Part shown: piece by piece, positions 1-7,029 of the stretch
Layout of the letters: every line of letters starts with the position of its first letter
How positions within the stretch are numbered: the first letter of the stretch is position 1
Assembly (NCBI RefSeq): GCF_003854275.1
Contig: NZ_QTQP01000040.1
Coordinates: 1-64,000, forward strand
Length of the DNA stretch: 64,000 nt
From: Burkholderia sp. Bp8963
Lineage (GTDB): Bacteria; Pseudomonadota; Gammaproteobacteria; Burkholderiales; Burkholderiaceae
Direction of reading: 5' to 3'
Position numbers and translations under genes: made by a program
Notes under the pieces: generated by a model
What the model saw: only the letters and a program-made list of their open reading frames with translations
What the model was told of the DNA's origin: nothing
The model's database searches: none

Positions 1-170
1 CCTGGTCCCAGACACGTCAGACCAACGGGTTCCTGGAAGCCATCAACGGCCTGTTTCAGGCCGCCAAACGACGTGCTCGCGGCTACACGAACTTCGAAAC
101 TATGCGCACCGTGCTGTTCCTGATCGCTGGCAAGCTCGACTTCACTTCGATCAACCCGCATACCGCATAA
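1..170 (+). CDS. ISL3-family transposase, C-terminal part (5' truncated by window)
   Basis: The reading frame enters from the left edge and ends at TAA 168-170. Its last 55 residues include NGFLEAINGLFQAAKRRARG, then FETMRTVLFLIAGKLDF, the typical C-terminus of ISL3-type DDE transposases. The element's start lies outside the window, so intactness cannot be judged. It is followed at once by a probable terminal inverted repeat (171-193). It points toward ilvA, which lies on the opposite strand 450 bp away. The family call rests on recognised residue pattern only. Confidence 0.8.
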   Translation, partial: WSQTRQTNGFLEAINGLFQAAKRRARGYTNFETMRTVLFLIAGKLDFTSINPHTA

Positions 171-193
171 CCCATTCAGATTTCAAAAGAGCC
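171..193 (+). repeat. Probable right terminal inverted repeat of the ISL3-type element
   Basis: The 23 bases directly after the transposase stop read, on the opposite strand, GGCTCTTTTGAAATC and onward, the form of ISL3-family ends. The left end is outside the window, so the pairing and any target-site duplication cannot be checked here. Confidence 0.5.
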
Positions 194-624
194 GCAAAAA
201 CTCCTTTCAGTGGAATGACCTTTGGGCTGACGACGTTGCGTGCAAAGTCGTTGCCGTCTGCGAGCATCTACTCGAATTCGCACCTTGAGAACGCCGACGC
301 GTGGACCTGTCCTGGGACCAGCGATACGTATGGAAGAACGCCCTGGGGCGTCCGGAACGAGAAGGAGGCGCGGCGCAAGACGGATTGTCGAACTCACAAT
401 CAAATTGTGCAATCGACAGTGTAATTGTGTAATGCACAATCTCGACACGTATGACGAGGGATGGACCCGACCGGGCCGTCGCGACCGGAAAACTGTCGCC
501 GATCGCAGACGCGTAAATTTCGACTTGCGTCGCGATCGGCCAGGCGTTGAGCACGGCTGCAAGTGGCCGGCCAACCCATGGTTGGACCGATCCGTGTGAC
601 GCGCCGTTCGTATGCCCTGGGGCA
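194..624. other. Non-coding region between IS end and ilvA
   Basis: No convincing gene. Open frames on both strands are short, Arg-rich and lack ribosome-binding sites. The only clear structure is the cluster of inverted ATTGTG half-sites at 395-440. The IS on the left may have cut this stretch away from the gene it once served. Confidence 0.5.
395..440. promoter_or_regulatory. Operator-like cluster of four inverted ATTGTG/CACAAT half-sites
   Basis: CACAAT (395-400), three bases, ATTGTG (404-409) form one perfect inverted pair. ATTGTG (424-429), five bases, CACAAT (435-440) form a second. ATTGTGCA (404-411) also pairs with TGCACAAT (433-440). The spacing of 20 bp between the two ATTGTG copies puts them on the same DNA face. 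A/T-rich sites of this kind are typical of MarR/OhrR-type repressors. Which regulator binds is not known; no regulator gene is adjacent. Confidence 0.45.
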
Positions 625-2199
625 CTACAAAAACAAACGATAGGAAGGGTTATCGCTTTCCTCGACATACGCATAACCAAGCGTCGCGAGGAAGCGGTCG
701 AATTCAACGTTGTCCACCGGCGGTACCTGAATGCCGACGAGAATCGAGCCGTAATCCGCGCCCTTATTCCGGTAATGGAACAGGCTGATGTTCCATTCCG
801 GCGCCATCGCCGACAGGAACTTCATCAGCGCGCCCGGGCGCTCCGGGAATTCGAAGCGGAACAAGCGCTCATCGTTAGCGAGTGGTGAAGGACCGCCAAC
901 CATATAACGGACATGCTGCTTCGACAACTCGTCGCCGGTCAGGTCGACGGTCTGGAAGCCGTGCGATTCGAAGTTCGCGGCGATCTCCGCCGATTCGCCG
1001 CGCCGCTTGATCTGCACGCCAACGAAGATGTGAGCAGACTGCGCATCGGCGATCCGGTAATTGAATTCGGTCACGTTCCGATCACCCACCAGCGCACAGA
1101 AGCGCTTGAAACTGCCACGCTCCTCGGGGATCGTGACCGCGAACACGGCTTCGCGCGCTTCGCCGACCTCCGCGCGCTCCGCGACGAAGCGCATCCGGTC
1201 GAAGTTGATGTTTGCGCCCGATGTAATCGCAACCAGCGCCTGGTTCTCGATTCCTTCGCGCTCCGCGTAGCGCTTCGCGCCGGCGACCGACAGCGAGCCG
1301 GCTGGCTCGAGTACGCTCCGCGTGTCCTGGAACACATCCTTGATCGCCGCGCACAGCGCATCGGTATCGACCGTGATCACCTCGTCGAGCAATTCGGCGC
1401 ATAGCCGGAAGGTTTCCTCGCCGACGAGTTTCACCGCAGTGCCGTCCGAGAACAAGCCGACCTCGGTCAGCTCGACGCGCTTGCCGGCATCCATCGACTG
1501 CGCCATTGCGCACGAGTCTTCCGTCTGCACGCCAATCACCTTGATCTCGGGGCGCACGGCCTTCACGTAGGCTGCAACGCCAGAAGCCAGGCTACCGCCA
1601 CCGATCGGCACGAAGATCGCGTGAATCGGCCCCTGATGCTGACGCAGGATCTCCATCGCGACTGTGCCTTGGCCGGCGATCACATGCGGGTCGTCGAACG
1701 GATGCACGAAAGTCAGGCCGCGCGCCTCCTGCAGCTTGACCGCGTGCGCGTACGCGTCGCTGTACGATTCGCCGATCTGAATCACCTCGGCGTTCGGGCC
1801 ACCGTGTGCGCGCACCGCGTCAACCTTCACCTGCGGCGTCGTGACCGGCACGACGATCACCGCCTTCACGCCCATTCGCGCGGCCGAGAACGCGACGCCC
1901 TGCGCGTGGTTGCCGGCCGACGCGGTGATCACGCCACGTGCGAGTGCATCAGCGGGAATGTGCGCCATCTTGTTGTACGCGCCGCGCAGCTTGAACGAGA
2001 ACACCGGCTGATTGTCCTCGCGTTTCAGGTAAACGGGGTTGCGCAGCCGCGTGGACAGGTTGCGCGCCAGTTCGAGTTCGGTCTCGAACGCAACGTCGTA
2101 GACGCGTGCCGTGAGGATATTTTTGACGTACTCGCTTGGCGTGAGGGCGCGCCCGACGGGTTGAGCGCAAGTGTCCAATGAGTTTCGGTACGAAGGCAC
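625..2199 (-). CDS. ilvA: Threonine dehydratase (threonine deaminase), biosynthetic
   Basis: A 524-residue PLP enzyme that converts L-threonine to 2-oxobutanoate and ammonia, the first committed step of isoleucine synthesis; cytoplasmic. The N-terminal fold II domain carries the PLP lysine in SFKLRGAYNK (K70), the SAGNHAQGVA loop and the glycine-rich PIGGGSLASG loop. Two ACT-like regulatory domains follow at about 345-430 (ERGSFKRFCALVG) and 440-515 (FPERPGALMKFLS), the arrangement of Ile-inhibited biosynthetic enzymes rather than catabolic TdcB. Start is GTG at 2197-2199, with GGAGAGGA about seven bases upstream. The first 22 residues before SEYVKNILTARVYDVAFE are not conserved in my recollection of the family. 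Upstream sit an Ile/Leu-rich leader peptide and a terminator, so expression is probably controlled by attenuation. Burkholderia often carries more than one ilvA; this may be the accessory copy. Confidence 0.95.
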   Translation of the reverse strand: MPSYRNSLDTCAQPVGRALTPSEYVKNILTARVYDVAFETELELARNLSTRLRNPVYLKREDNQPVFSFKLRGAYNKMAHIPADALARGVITASAGNHAQGVAFSAARMGVKAVIVVPVTTPQVKVDAVRAHGGPNAEVIQIGESYSDAYAHAVKLQEARGLTFVHPFDDPHVIAGQGTVAMEILRQHQGPIHAIFVPIGGGSLASGVAAYVKAVRPEIKVIGVQTEDSCAMAQSMDAGKRVELTEVGLFSDGTAVKLVGEETFRLCAELLDEVITVDTDALCAAIKDVFQDTRSVLEPAGSLSVAGAKRYAEREGIENQALVAITSGANINFDRMRFVAERAEVGEAREAVFAVTIPEERGSFKRFCALVGDRNVTEFNYRIADAQSAHIFVGVQIKRRGESAEIAANFESHGFQTVDLTGDELSKQHVRYMVGGPSPLANDERLFRFEFPERPGALMKFLSAMAPEWNISLFHYRNKGADYGSILVGIQVPPVDNVEFDRFLATLGYAYVEESDNPSYRLFL

Positions 2200-2242
2200 A
2201 ATGATTTCCTCTCCAGATCGCGTTTGATGTAACCGGAGGCGG

Positions 2243-2271
2243 AAATAAAAAAACCCGCCTCTCGGCGGGTT
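2243..2271 (-). terminator. Intrinsic terminator in the ilvA leader (attenuator)
   Basis: On the minus strand, AACCCGCC, loop GAGA, GGCGGGTT is followed by a run of T residues (2251 down to 2243). It lies between the leader peptide stop (2296) and the ilvA start (2199), so it would stop transcription before ilvA: the position expected of an attenuator. Confidence 0.85.
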
Positions 2272-2295
2272 ATCGTCATTGCGCGCAGATGTGCA

Positions 2296-2358
2296 CTAAC
2301 CCACCATTCTGAGAATGGCGGGAATAATCAGCGCGATAGCGAATGTTCGATAGTTCAT
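2296..2358 (-). CDS. ilvA leader peptide (20 aa, Ile/Leu-rich)
   Basis: ATG at 2358-2356 opens a 20-residue frame ending TAG at 2298-2296. The core reads IALIIPAIL: four Ile codons and two Leu in nine residues, with one Val later. An Ile-rich peptide followed 24 bases later by an intrinsic terminator and then threonine deaminase is the classic logic of ilv attenuation: Ile starvation stalls the ribosome and prevents the terminator hairpin. The peptide's ATG has no Shine-Dalgarno sequence and lies about eight bases from a plausible -10, so it may be translated from a leaderless message. An alternative antiterminator pairing was not modelled. Confidence 0.75.
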   Translation of the reverse strand: MNYRTFAIALIIPAILRMVG

Positions 2359-2365
2359 GTCGAGA

Positions 2366-2394
2366 ATCTTTGACCATTGCTCTGGCGTTGTCAA
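2366..2394 (-). promoter_or_regulatory. Predicted sigma-70 promoter of the ilvA leader
   Basis: On the minus strand TTGACA (2394-2389) is a perfect -35. After 17 bases comes AAAGAT (2371-2366), a partial -10. Transcription would start near 2359, at or next to the leader-peptide ATG. The -35 is strong and the -10 weak. Confidence 0.55.
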
Positions 2395-2754
2395 CGGCTT
2401 GTTTCGGACGAGCCGGTTCGCGTCGGCCGTCATACGGTGCGCAACCGCATCGTGTCGGTGCCTCGCGACCGTGTGCCGCGGCGGCGCGCATGCTCAAAAT
2501 GGTTCGTAGCATTCGACACGCGTCTGCCATGCGCGTCGCTTAATTTGGATGCGCACCGGCCGCCGCCACGCCGCGCGACGCGGGCCGGCGCATCGATATC
2601 CGAGACCTGACTGACGCAGTGGTGCCGCGAACGGGTGACCAACGGGGGCGCATGCGTGACGACCGATCGACAGACGTGGGCCATGTGCGGCGACCAGGCA
2701 GACCAAGCATTCCAACCAGACCGAAGAGACCATGACGCCAGCCGCGTCCGTCGC
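2395..2754. other. Intergenic region between ilvA leader and gspI
   Basis: No gene supported. It holds copy 1 of a dispersed repeat (2495-2530) and presumably the gspIJ promoter, which I could not pinpoint. Longer in-frame starts for gspI are possible from 2635 but give an N-terminus unlike pseudopilins. Confidence 0.4.
2495..2530 (+). repeat. Dispersed ~36-bp repeat, copy 1
   Basis: Core CAAAATGGTTCGTAGCATTC, then GACACGCGTCTGCCAT. Related copies are at 48103-48140 and 55123-55159. The three share CAAAAT, GTYCGTARCA and an ACGCGT block in the same order. Each lies in an intergenic region, about 100-260 bp upstream of a plus-strand gene. Confidence 0.6.
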
Positions 2755-3144
2755 GTGCCGCACGCAACGCCGCTGCCGCAAACGGGCTTCACGCTGATCG
2801 AGGTGCTGGTCGCGCTCGCGATCGTCGCGGTCGCGCTGGGCGCGGTGATGCGCGCGATCGGTTCGCTCGCGTCCGATACCGACACCGCGCGCATGCGGCT
2901 GCTCGCGCTCTGGAGCGCGGACAACGCGCTCGGCGCGATCCGCATCGCGTCGGGCTGGCCGCCCGTCGGCAGCGACATGTTCGCGTGTCCGCAGGGGCCG
3001 TACCGGTTCGTGTGTCGCCAGTCGGTGACGGCGCTGCCGAGCCCGCTCGTGCGCGAGGTGACGGTCAGCGTCTATCCGTCCGCGTCGAGCCGCACGGTGC
3101 TCGCGCAGATGACTACCGTGGTGCAGGATGAAGCGCGGCACTGA
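2755..3144 (+). CDS. gspI: Type II secretion minor pseudopilin GspI-like
   Basis: 129 residues from GTG 2755. A short basic leader ends in QTG, then FTLIEVLVALAIVAVALG: the prepilin peptidase site, with Phe at +1 and the conserved Glu at +5, and the hydrophobic assembly helix. The middle (LWSADNALGAIRI) and size match minor pseudopilin GspI, which caps the periplasmic pseudopilus with GspJ and GspK. Its end overlaps gspJ by 17 bp, so the two are translationally coupled. No other gsp genes are nearby; this is an isolated pair, not the usual gspC-N operon. The start is uncertain, since no strong ribosome-binding site is seen before the GTG. Confidence 0.85.
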   Translation: MPHATPLPQTGFTLIEVLVALAIVAVALGAVMRAIGSLASDTDTARMRLLALWSADNALGAIRIASGWPPVGSDMFACPQGPYRFVCRQSVTALPSPLVREVTVSVYPSASSRTVLAQMTTVVQDEARH

Positions 3145-3790
3145 AGCGCGCGTGCCGCGGCGCGCGCGCGGCTTCACGCTGATCGAGATGCTGGTCGCGA
3201 TCGCGCTGCTGGCGGTGATCGCGCTGCTGTCGTGGCGCGGGCTCGACGCGACGATCCGCGGACGGGACACGATCGCGTCGACGCTGTCGCAAACGCGTCT
3301 GCTCGGCCGCTATTTCTCGCAACTGCAGTTCGATCTGCTGAACCTCGTGACGGCCGACGAGGTGTTCGGGCCGCCGCTGCGGCTGCGTCCGAACGAGCTG
3401 GTGCTCGTGCGGCATGTCGGCGTCGGCGGCGGGCCGACGCACGTGCAGGTGGTGCGCTACGCGCTGAACGGGCGCGAGCTGACGCGCAGCGCGTCGCAGC
3501 CGCTTGCGTCGCTCGCCGAGCTCGAGGACGCGCTGCATCACATGGACGCGTTCGCGAGCGTGGTCGTGAGCCGCGACGCGCGCGCGATGCAGCTGTCGGT
3601 ATGGATCGCGCCGGGCGGGTGGACGGCCAGCCAGGCCGTCGTCGAAGAGACGTACGCAAAGTTTCTCGCGCAGCACGGCATCAGCAACATCACGTCGCTC
3701 GGGATGCCGCTGCCGCGCGGCATCCGGTTCGCGGTCCAGATCGGGACGCCGCCCGTCGAATACGTGCGCACGATGCCGATCGGCCAGTGA
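3128..3790 (+). CDS. gspJ: Type II secretion minor pseudopilin GspJ-like
   Basis: 220 residues. The leader RARG precedes FTLIEMLVAIALLAVIALLS, again with Phe+1 and Glu+5, followed by SWRGLDATIRGRD, which is typical of GspJ. The rest is a periplasmic beta-rich domain of the usual length. GspJ pairs with GspI at the tip of the type II pseudopilus. It begins inside the end of gspI. No gspK follows; the next gene is an unrelated small lipoprotein-like protein 143 bp on. Either this is a displaced part of the main gsp set or a specialised pair. Confidence 0.88.
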   Translation: MKRGTEARVPRRARGFTLIEMLVAIALLAVIALLSWRGLDATIRGRDTIASTLSQTRLLGRYFSQLQFDLLNLVTADEVFGPPLRLRPNELVLVRHVGVGGGPTHVQVVRYALNGRELTRSASQPLASLAELEDALHHMDAFASVVVSRDARAMQLSVWIAPGGWTASQAVVEETYAKFLAQHGISNITSLGMPLPRGIRFAVQIGTPPVEYVRTMPIGQ

Positions 3791-3825
3791 GCGGCTGGTG
3801 CGGGTGCGGGGTTGCCGTTATGCGA

Positions 3826-3849
3826 ATTTGCGGATTTGCGGATTTGCGG
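3826..3849 (+). repeat. Tandem 8-mer ATTTGCGG x3
   Basis: Three perfect copies of ATTTGCGG, continued by TATTCGG so that TTTGCGGTATTCGG (3843-3856) arises. That last string recurs upstream of exoprotein 2 (28408 and 28561). Confidence 0.8.
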
Positions 3850-3933
3850 TATTCGGCCGCTCGATACGTCTTGGTTAACGTGAGCCGGACGGAGGTTCGG
3901 CGTGCGGTATTGAAGCGTTGAGGAGTTGAATTC

Positions 3934-4302
3934 GTGAAATCAGTTGTCGAAGGTATCTGCAAGGCAGCGCACGCCGTGTTGCGGCAGCGTCCGGGTTTCG
4001 TGCTGCGATTCGTTTGCCTGCTGCTGACCGGTGCCGTGACGGCCTGCGCAGCGGAGGGTGGCGCCGATGCCGCTGACGCCGGCGCGGGGGCCCGGCGGGT
4101 GAAGGTCGCCTGCGTGACGGCAGCGCGCCGTGGCGAATCGCCGTGTGCGGAAAACGCGGTGCGCGCGTGCGGCGGCCCCGCGACGTTGCGTACGGTCACG
4201 CTCAACGCAGCCATTCCGGTGACTGAAGGTGTCGATCAGCATCCGGCGCCGATGTATCAGTATTCGGCGATCTATACCTGCGGCACGGATACCGGGAAGT
4301 AG
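3934..4302 (+). CDS. Small exported lipoprotein-like protein, unknown function
   Basis: 122 residues from GTG 3934, with AGGAG (3921-3925) eight bases upstream. A basic start and a hydrophobic stretch end in LLLTGAVTAC, a passable lipobox (VTAC). A mature region of about 85 residues with five further cysteines follows, ending in MYQYSAIYTCGTDTGK. I do not recognise a family. It lies between gspJ and the STN/sigma/FecR triad on the same strand, 156 bp before the STN gene, so it may belong to that surface-signalling locus. Cys could also serve in disulfides if the lipobox is not used. Confidence 0.6.
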   Translation: MKSVVEGICKAAHAVLRQRPGFVLRFVCLLLTGAVTACAAEGGADAADAGAGARRVKVACVTAARRGESPCAENAVRACGGPATLRTVTLNAAIPVTEGVDQHPAPMYQYSAIYTCGTDTGK

Positions 4303-4458
4303 CGCAATCAGTCGCCACCCGTCGCGCCGACAAGCGGTTTGTCATGTTCGCGTCAGGTCATATCGATGTCATCGGGCGCCTTTACGATCGCGTGATCCGT
4401 TCCACGCGTGGCGCTGGTGTCGCGCGCGACGGGCTGATCTCTTTTCCCTGTCGATCCG

Positions 4459-5220
4459 ATGAGCCGGACCTGGGCTTCAATTGCGGTCTTGGCGGCGGCC
4501 CTTGCTTCCGTCGCGTTGCCCGAAGCGGTGCGGGCCCAGGCGTCGTCGACGTCGATCGCGGCTCCCGCGGGCGGCGACGGCGGCGGCCCGGTCGATTTCG
4601 ATATTCCCGTGCTGCCGCTTGCCGCGGCGCTCAAACTCTTCAGCCAGAGAAGCAACTTGTCCGTGATGGCGCAAAGCAGCCTGCTGGATCAGCACACGAG
4701 CACCGCGGTGCACGGCGTCTACACGCCGCGCGACGCGTTGCAGCGTCTGCTCGGCAACACGGGGCTGGAGGCTCGCTTCCCGTCGTCGAGCGCGGCGGCG
4801 ATCGTGCCGTCGCCGGCTGTGCCGTCCCCGTCGTCCGGGGCGATCACTGCCGACTCGCCGCTGTCGTTCGAGATCGCCGAGTCGGCGATCGACGGGATCC
4901 ATCGCGGCGGCGCGGATTACGGCCCGTACGTCGCGTCGATGCAGGCGGCGCTGATCGGTGCACTGTGCCGCTCGCCGCGGACGCGCCCCGGCGCGTACCG
5001 GCTGGCGGTGCAACTGCGCATCGGCCCGGCGGGCGACGTGAGCGCGTTTCGCACGGCGGGTTCGACCGGCGATGCGACGCGCGACGCCGCGATCGGGCGT
5101 GCGATCCGGTCGCTCGCACTCGACGCGCCGCCGCCCGGCATGCCGCAACCGGTGACGATCCTGCTGCGTCCGGCGCAGGGTGGCGTCGTGCCGGGCTGCG
5201 CGTCGCAGGACGGAGGCTAG
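4459..5220 (+). CDS. Secreted STN-domain protein with TonB-C-like C-terminus (module 1)
   Basis: 253 residues. The signal peptide ends near AVRAQA. An STN (secretin/TonB short N-terminal) domain spans about 47-107 (FDIPVLPLAAALKLFSQRS, then GVYTPRDALQRLL). A low-complexity Pro/Ser linker follows. The C-terminal part, about 160-245, resembles a TonB C-terminal domain (YRLAVQLRIGPAGDVSAF, then RDAAIGRAIRSL). In known cell-surface signalling the STN domain belongs to a TonB-dependent receptor and contacts FecR in the periplasm. Here it is detached and sits two bases upstream of the sigma gene, with GGAGG overlapping its end. I infer that it is the periplasmic partner of the FecR-like protein downstream. 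A paralogue with the same architecture is at 26039-26776. Confidence 0.75.
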   Translation: MSRTWASIAVLAAALASVALPEAVRAQASSTSIAAPAGGDGGGPVDFDIPVLPLAAALKLFSQRSNLSVMAQSSLLDQHTSTAVHGVYTPRDALQRLLGNTGLEARFPSSSAAAIVPSPAVPSPSSGAITADSPLSFEIAESAIDGIHRGGADYGPYVASMQAALIGALCRSPRTRPGAYRLAVQLRIGPAGDVSAFRTAGSTGDATRDAAIGRAIRSLALDAPPPGMPQPVTILLRPAQGGVVPGCASQDGG

Positions 5221-5222
5221 CG

Positions 5223-5771
5223 ATGGCCGAAGACGCGCGAACCCGCTTGCGCTCGCTGTTCGTCGCGAAGTACGCGCACCTGCGCCGCCGGCTCGAGTTC
5301 ATCGTCGGTTCGCGCGATGGCGCGGCCGACGCGATGCAGGAGACGTGGCTGCGGCTCGACACGATGAACGATCCGGCGCAGGTCGCCAATGCCGACGCGT
5401 ATCTGCTGCGGATGGCGGCGAACGTCGCGATCGACCAGCACCGGCGCGAGCAGCGGCACCTGAGCGCGGGCGAGGTCGACGAGCTGTTCGAGGTGCGGGA
5501 CGAACTGGCCGATCCCGACCGGATCGTCTCCGCGCGCCGCGACGTCGACGCGCTGCAGCAGGTGCTCGACACGTTGCCGTCCCGGCAGCGGGGGATTCTG
5601 GTCGCCGCGCGGATCGACGGGCTGCTCAATCGCGAGATCGCCGAGCGCTTCGGCATTTCGGAGAGCCTCGTCGAAAAGGAGCTACGCTATGCGTTGCGCG
5701 CGTGCCGCGACGGCCTGCGGCAGCAGATGGCGCTGGAAGATGGCAGCACGCGCGGGCGGCGCAAATTCTGA
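5223..5771 (+). CDS. ECF sigma factor, FecI-like (module 1)
   Basis: 182 residues. Region 2 (about 15-85) shows DAMQETWLRLD and DAYLLRMAANVAIDQHRRE, the FecI-type core. Region 4 (about 115-170) has LPSRQRGILVAARIDGLLNR, then EIAERFGISESLVEKELRYA, the helix-turn-helix that reads the -35 element. It directs RNA polymerase to its target promoters once released from the FecR-like protein. Start ATG 5223 lies behind GGAGG in the end of the STN gene. Its stop overlaps the FecR start by one base (TGATG). The C-terminus GRRKF is shared with the module 2 sigma. Targets are unknown; the adjacent exoprotein genes are the obvious candidates. Confidence 0.9.
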   Translation: MAEDARTRLRSLFVAKYAHLRRRLEFIVGSRDGAADAMQETWLRLDTMNDPAQVANADAYLLRMAANVAIDQHRREQRHLSAGEVDELFEVRDELADPDRIVSARRDVDALQQVLDTLPSRQRGILVAARIDGLLNREIAERFGISESLVEKELRYALRACRDGLRQQMALEDGSTRGRRKF

Positions 5772-6784
5772 TGACTTTCTCGATGACGAACACCGAAAGC
5801 TCGCGGCAGGACGCGATCGACGAACAGGCGGAGTCGTGGCTGATCCGGCTGCGCTCGGGCTCGGCGTCGCCCGAAGACGCCGCGGCGTTCCGGCATTGGT
5901 GCGAACAGGATCCGCGTCATCGCGAGGCCGCGCAGCTGCTCGGCCGTATGTGGGGCAACCTCGCGCCCGCGCTTCGCGAAGCGGCGCCGGCGCGCGGCGC
6001 GGCCGCGCAGTCCGGCCGCCGGCTTGCCGCAGGCGGCCGTGCGCAGATGGGCCGGCGCCTGTTCGTCGGCGGCGCGGTGGCGGCCGCGGCCGGCTGGCTC
6101 GCGTTGCGGCCGCCGCTCGCGCTGTGGCCGTCCGTCGCCGATCTCGCGGCCGACTACCGCACCGGAACGGGCGAGCAGCGCAAGCTGACGCTCGCGCACG
6201 ACGTCGTCGTCGACCTGAATACCCGAACCCGGGTCGACCTGCTGTCGTCGGCGGCGCCTGCGGCCGGGATCCGGCTGCTGGCCGGCGAGGCCGACATCCA
6301 GACGGACATCTCCGGCACGCCAGGCGCGGCGGCCCGCCCGTTCGACGTCGTGGCCGCCAGCGGACGGGTGCGTGCGTGGCGGGCCGGGTTCAATGTGCGG
6401 CTGTCCGGCGATGCCGGCTGTGTCACGTGCGTGACGGGCACAGTCGAGCTGCGGCATCCGCACGGCCGGGCGACGCTGTCGGCCGGGCAGCAGGTCGTTT
6501 ATGACGATCGCGCAGTGCACGCGCCGTCGAACGTCGATACCGCGAGCGTGACCGCGTGGCGTCGGGGCGTGCTCGTGTTCGACGACGTGCCGCTTGCCGC
6601 CGTGATCGACGAGATCAACCGCTACCGGCCGGGCAAGCTCGTGCTGCGCAATCCGCAGCTCGGCGACGCGCGCGTGCAGGCGCAATTCTCGCTGCGCCGG
6701 CTCGACGACGCGATCGTGATGGTGCGCGACGTGTTCGGCGCCCATGTGACGACGCTGCCGGGCGGCATCGTGCTGCTTAGCTGA
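5771..6784 (+). CDS. FecR-like anti-sigma/signal transducer (module 1)
   Basis: 337 residues. The cytoplasmic N-terminal domain (about 15-65, AIDEQAESWLIRLRSG, then FRHWCEQDPRHREA) is the sigma-binding DUF4880 type. One membrane helix at about 97-113 is preceded by a twin-arginine stretch (GRRLFVGG), compatible with Tat insertion as known for FecR. The periplasmic FecR domain runs to about 245, then an STN-like end (DDVPLAAVIDEINRYRPGK, then LPGGIVLL). A CVTC motif (217-220) sits in the FecR domain and is kept in the module 2 copy. It is translationally coupled to the sigma gene. Role: holds or activates the sigma factor according to a periplasmic signal, probably delivered by the STN protein. 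Confidence 0.88.
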   Translation: MTFSMTNTESSRQDAIDEQAESWLIRLRSGSASPEDAAAFRHWCEQDPRHREAAQLLGRMWGNLAPALREAAPARGAAAQSGRRLAAGGRAQMGRRLFVGGAVAAAAGWLALRPPLALWPSVADLAADYRTGTGEQRKLTLAHDVVVDLNTRTRVDLLSSAAPAAGIRLLAGEADIQTDISGTPGAAARPFDVVAASGRVRAWRAGFNVRLSGDAGCVTCVTGTVELRHPHGRATLSAGQQVVYDDRAVHAPSNVDTASVTAWRRGVLVFDDVPLAAVIDEINRYRPGKLVLRNPQLGDARVQAQFSLRRLDDAIVMVRDVFGAHVTTLPGGIVLLS

Positions 6785-6822
6785 TCGGGCGGTCGGGCGA
6801 TCGGGCGATCCGGCGATCCGGC
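6783..6822 (+). repeat. Five tandem 8-mers (GATCGGGC / GATCCGGC)
   Basis: Units at 6783, 6791, 6799, 6807 and 6815; the second differs by one base and the last two read GATCCGGC. The array starts on the FecR stop codon. Copy number could vary by slippage. Confidence 0.85.
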
Positions 6823-6907
6823 GTGCGCCAGGACGAGCGGCGCGGCCGGCTGGGCCGGGCTGCCGCACGCCGCAAACCAGTGTGTGGTCGAACTCCGCTG
6901 ACCGAAA

Positions 6908-6944
6908 AACCGGGTTCCGTGTTGCACGGGACCCGGTTTTCTTT
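6908..6944 (+). terminator. Intrinsic terminator after the module 1 STN/sigma/FecR operon
   Basis: ACCGGGTTCCGTG, loop TTG, CACGGGACCCGGT (one mismatch), then TTTCTTT. It closes the plus-strand operon 3934/4459-6784. Confidence 0.9.
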
Positions 6945-7029
6945 GTGCCTCATTCGAAACCTCGAGACCAACAGCTCAGGAATGGCACAACCGCAACGTC
7001 ACCTGCACGTCGAGAGCGCACCCGTCGTG

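Noticed and set aside
176..625. Short frames between the IS and ilvA
   Set aside because: No ribosome-binding sites or recognisable residues; overlapping frames on both strands.
2495..2530. Reading the dispersed repeat as an HrpB-type box or as an ECF promoter
   Set aside because: TTCG spacing is 5, not 16, and the -35/-10 spacing for FecI or PvdS-like sites does not fit any copy.
4344..5771. Plus-strand 475-residue frame covering STN gene and sigma gene
   Set aside because: Only its 3' part is real (the sigma factor from 5223); the upstream part is a shadow of the STN gene in another frame.
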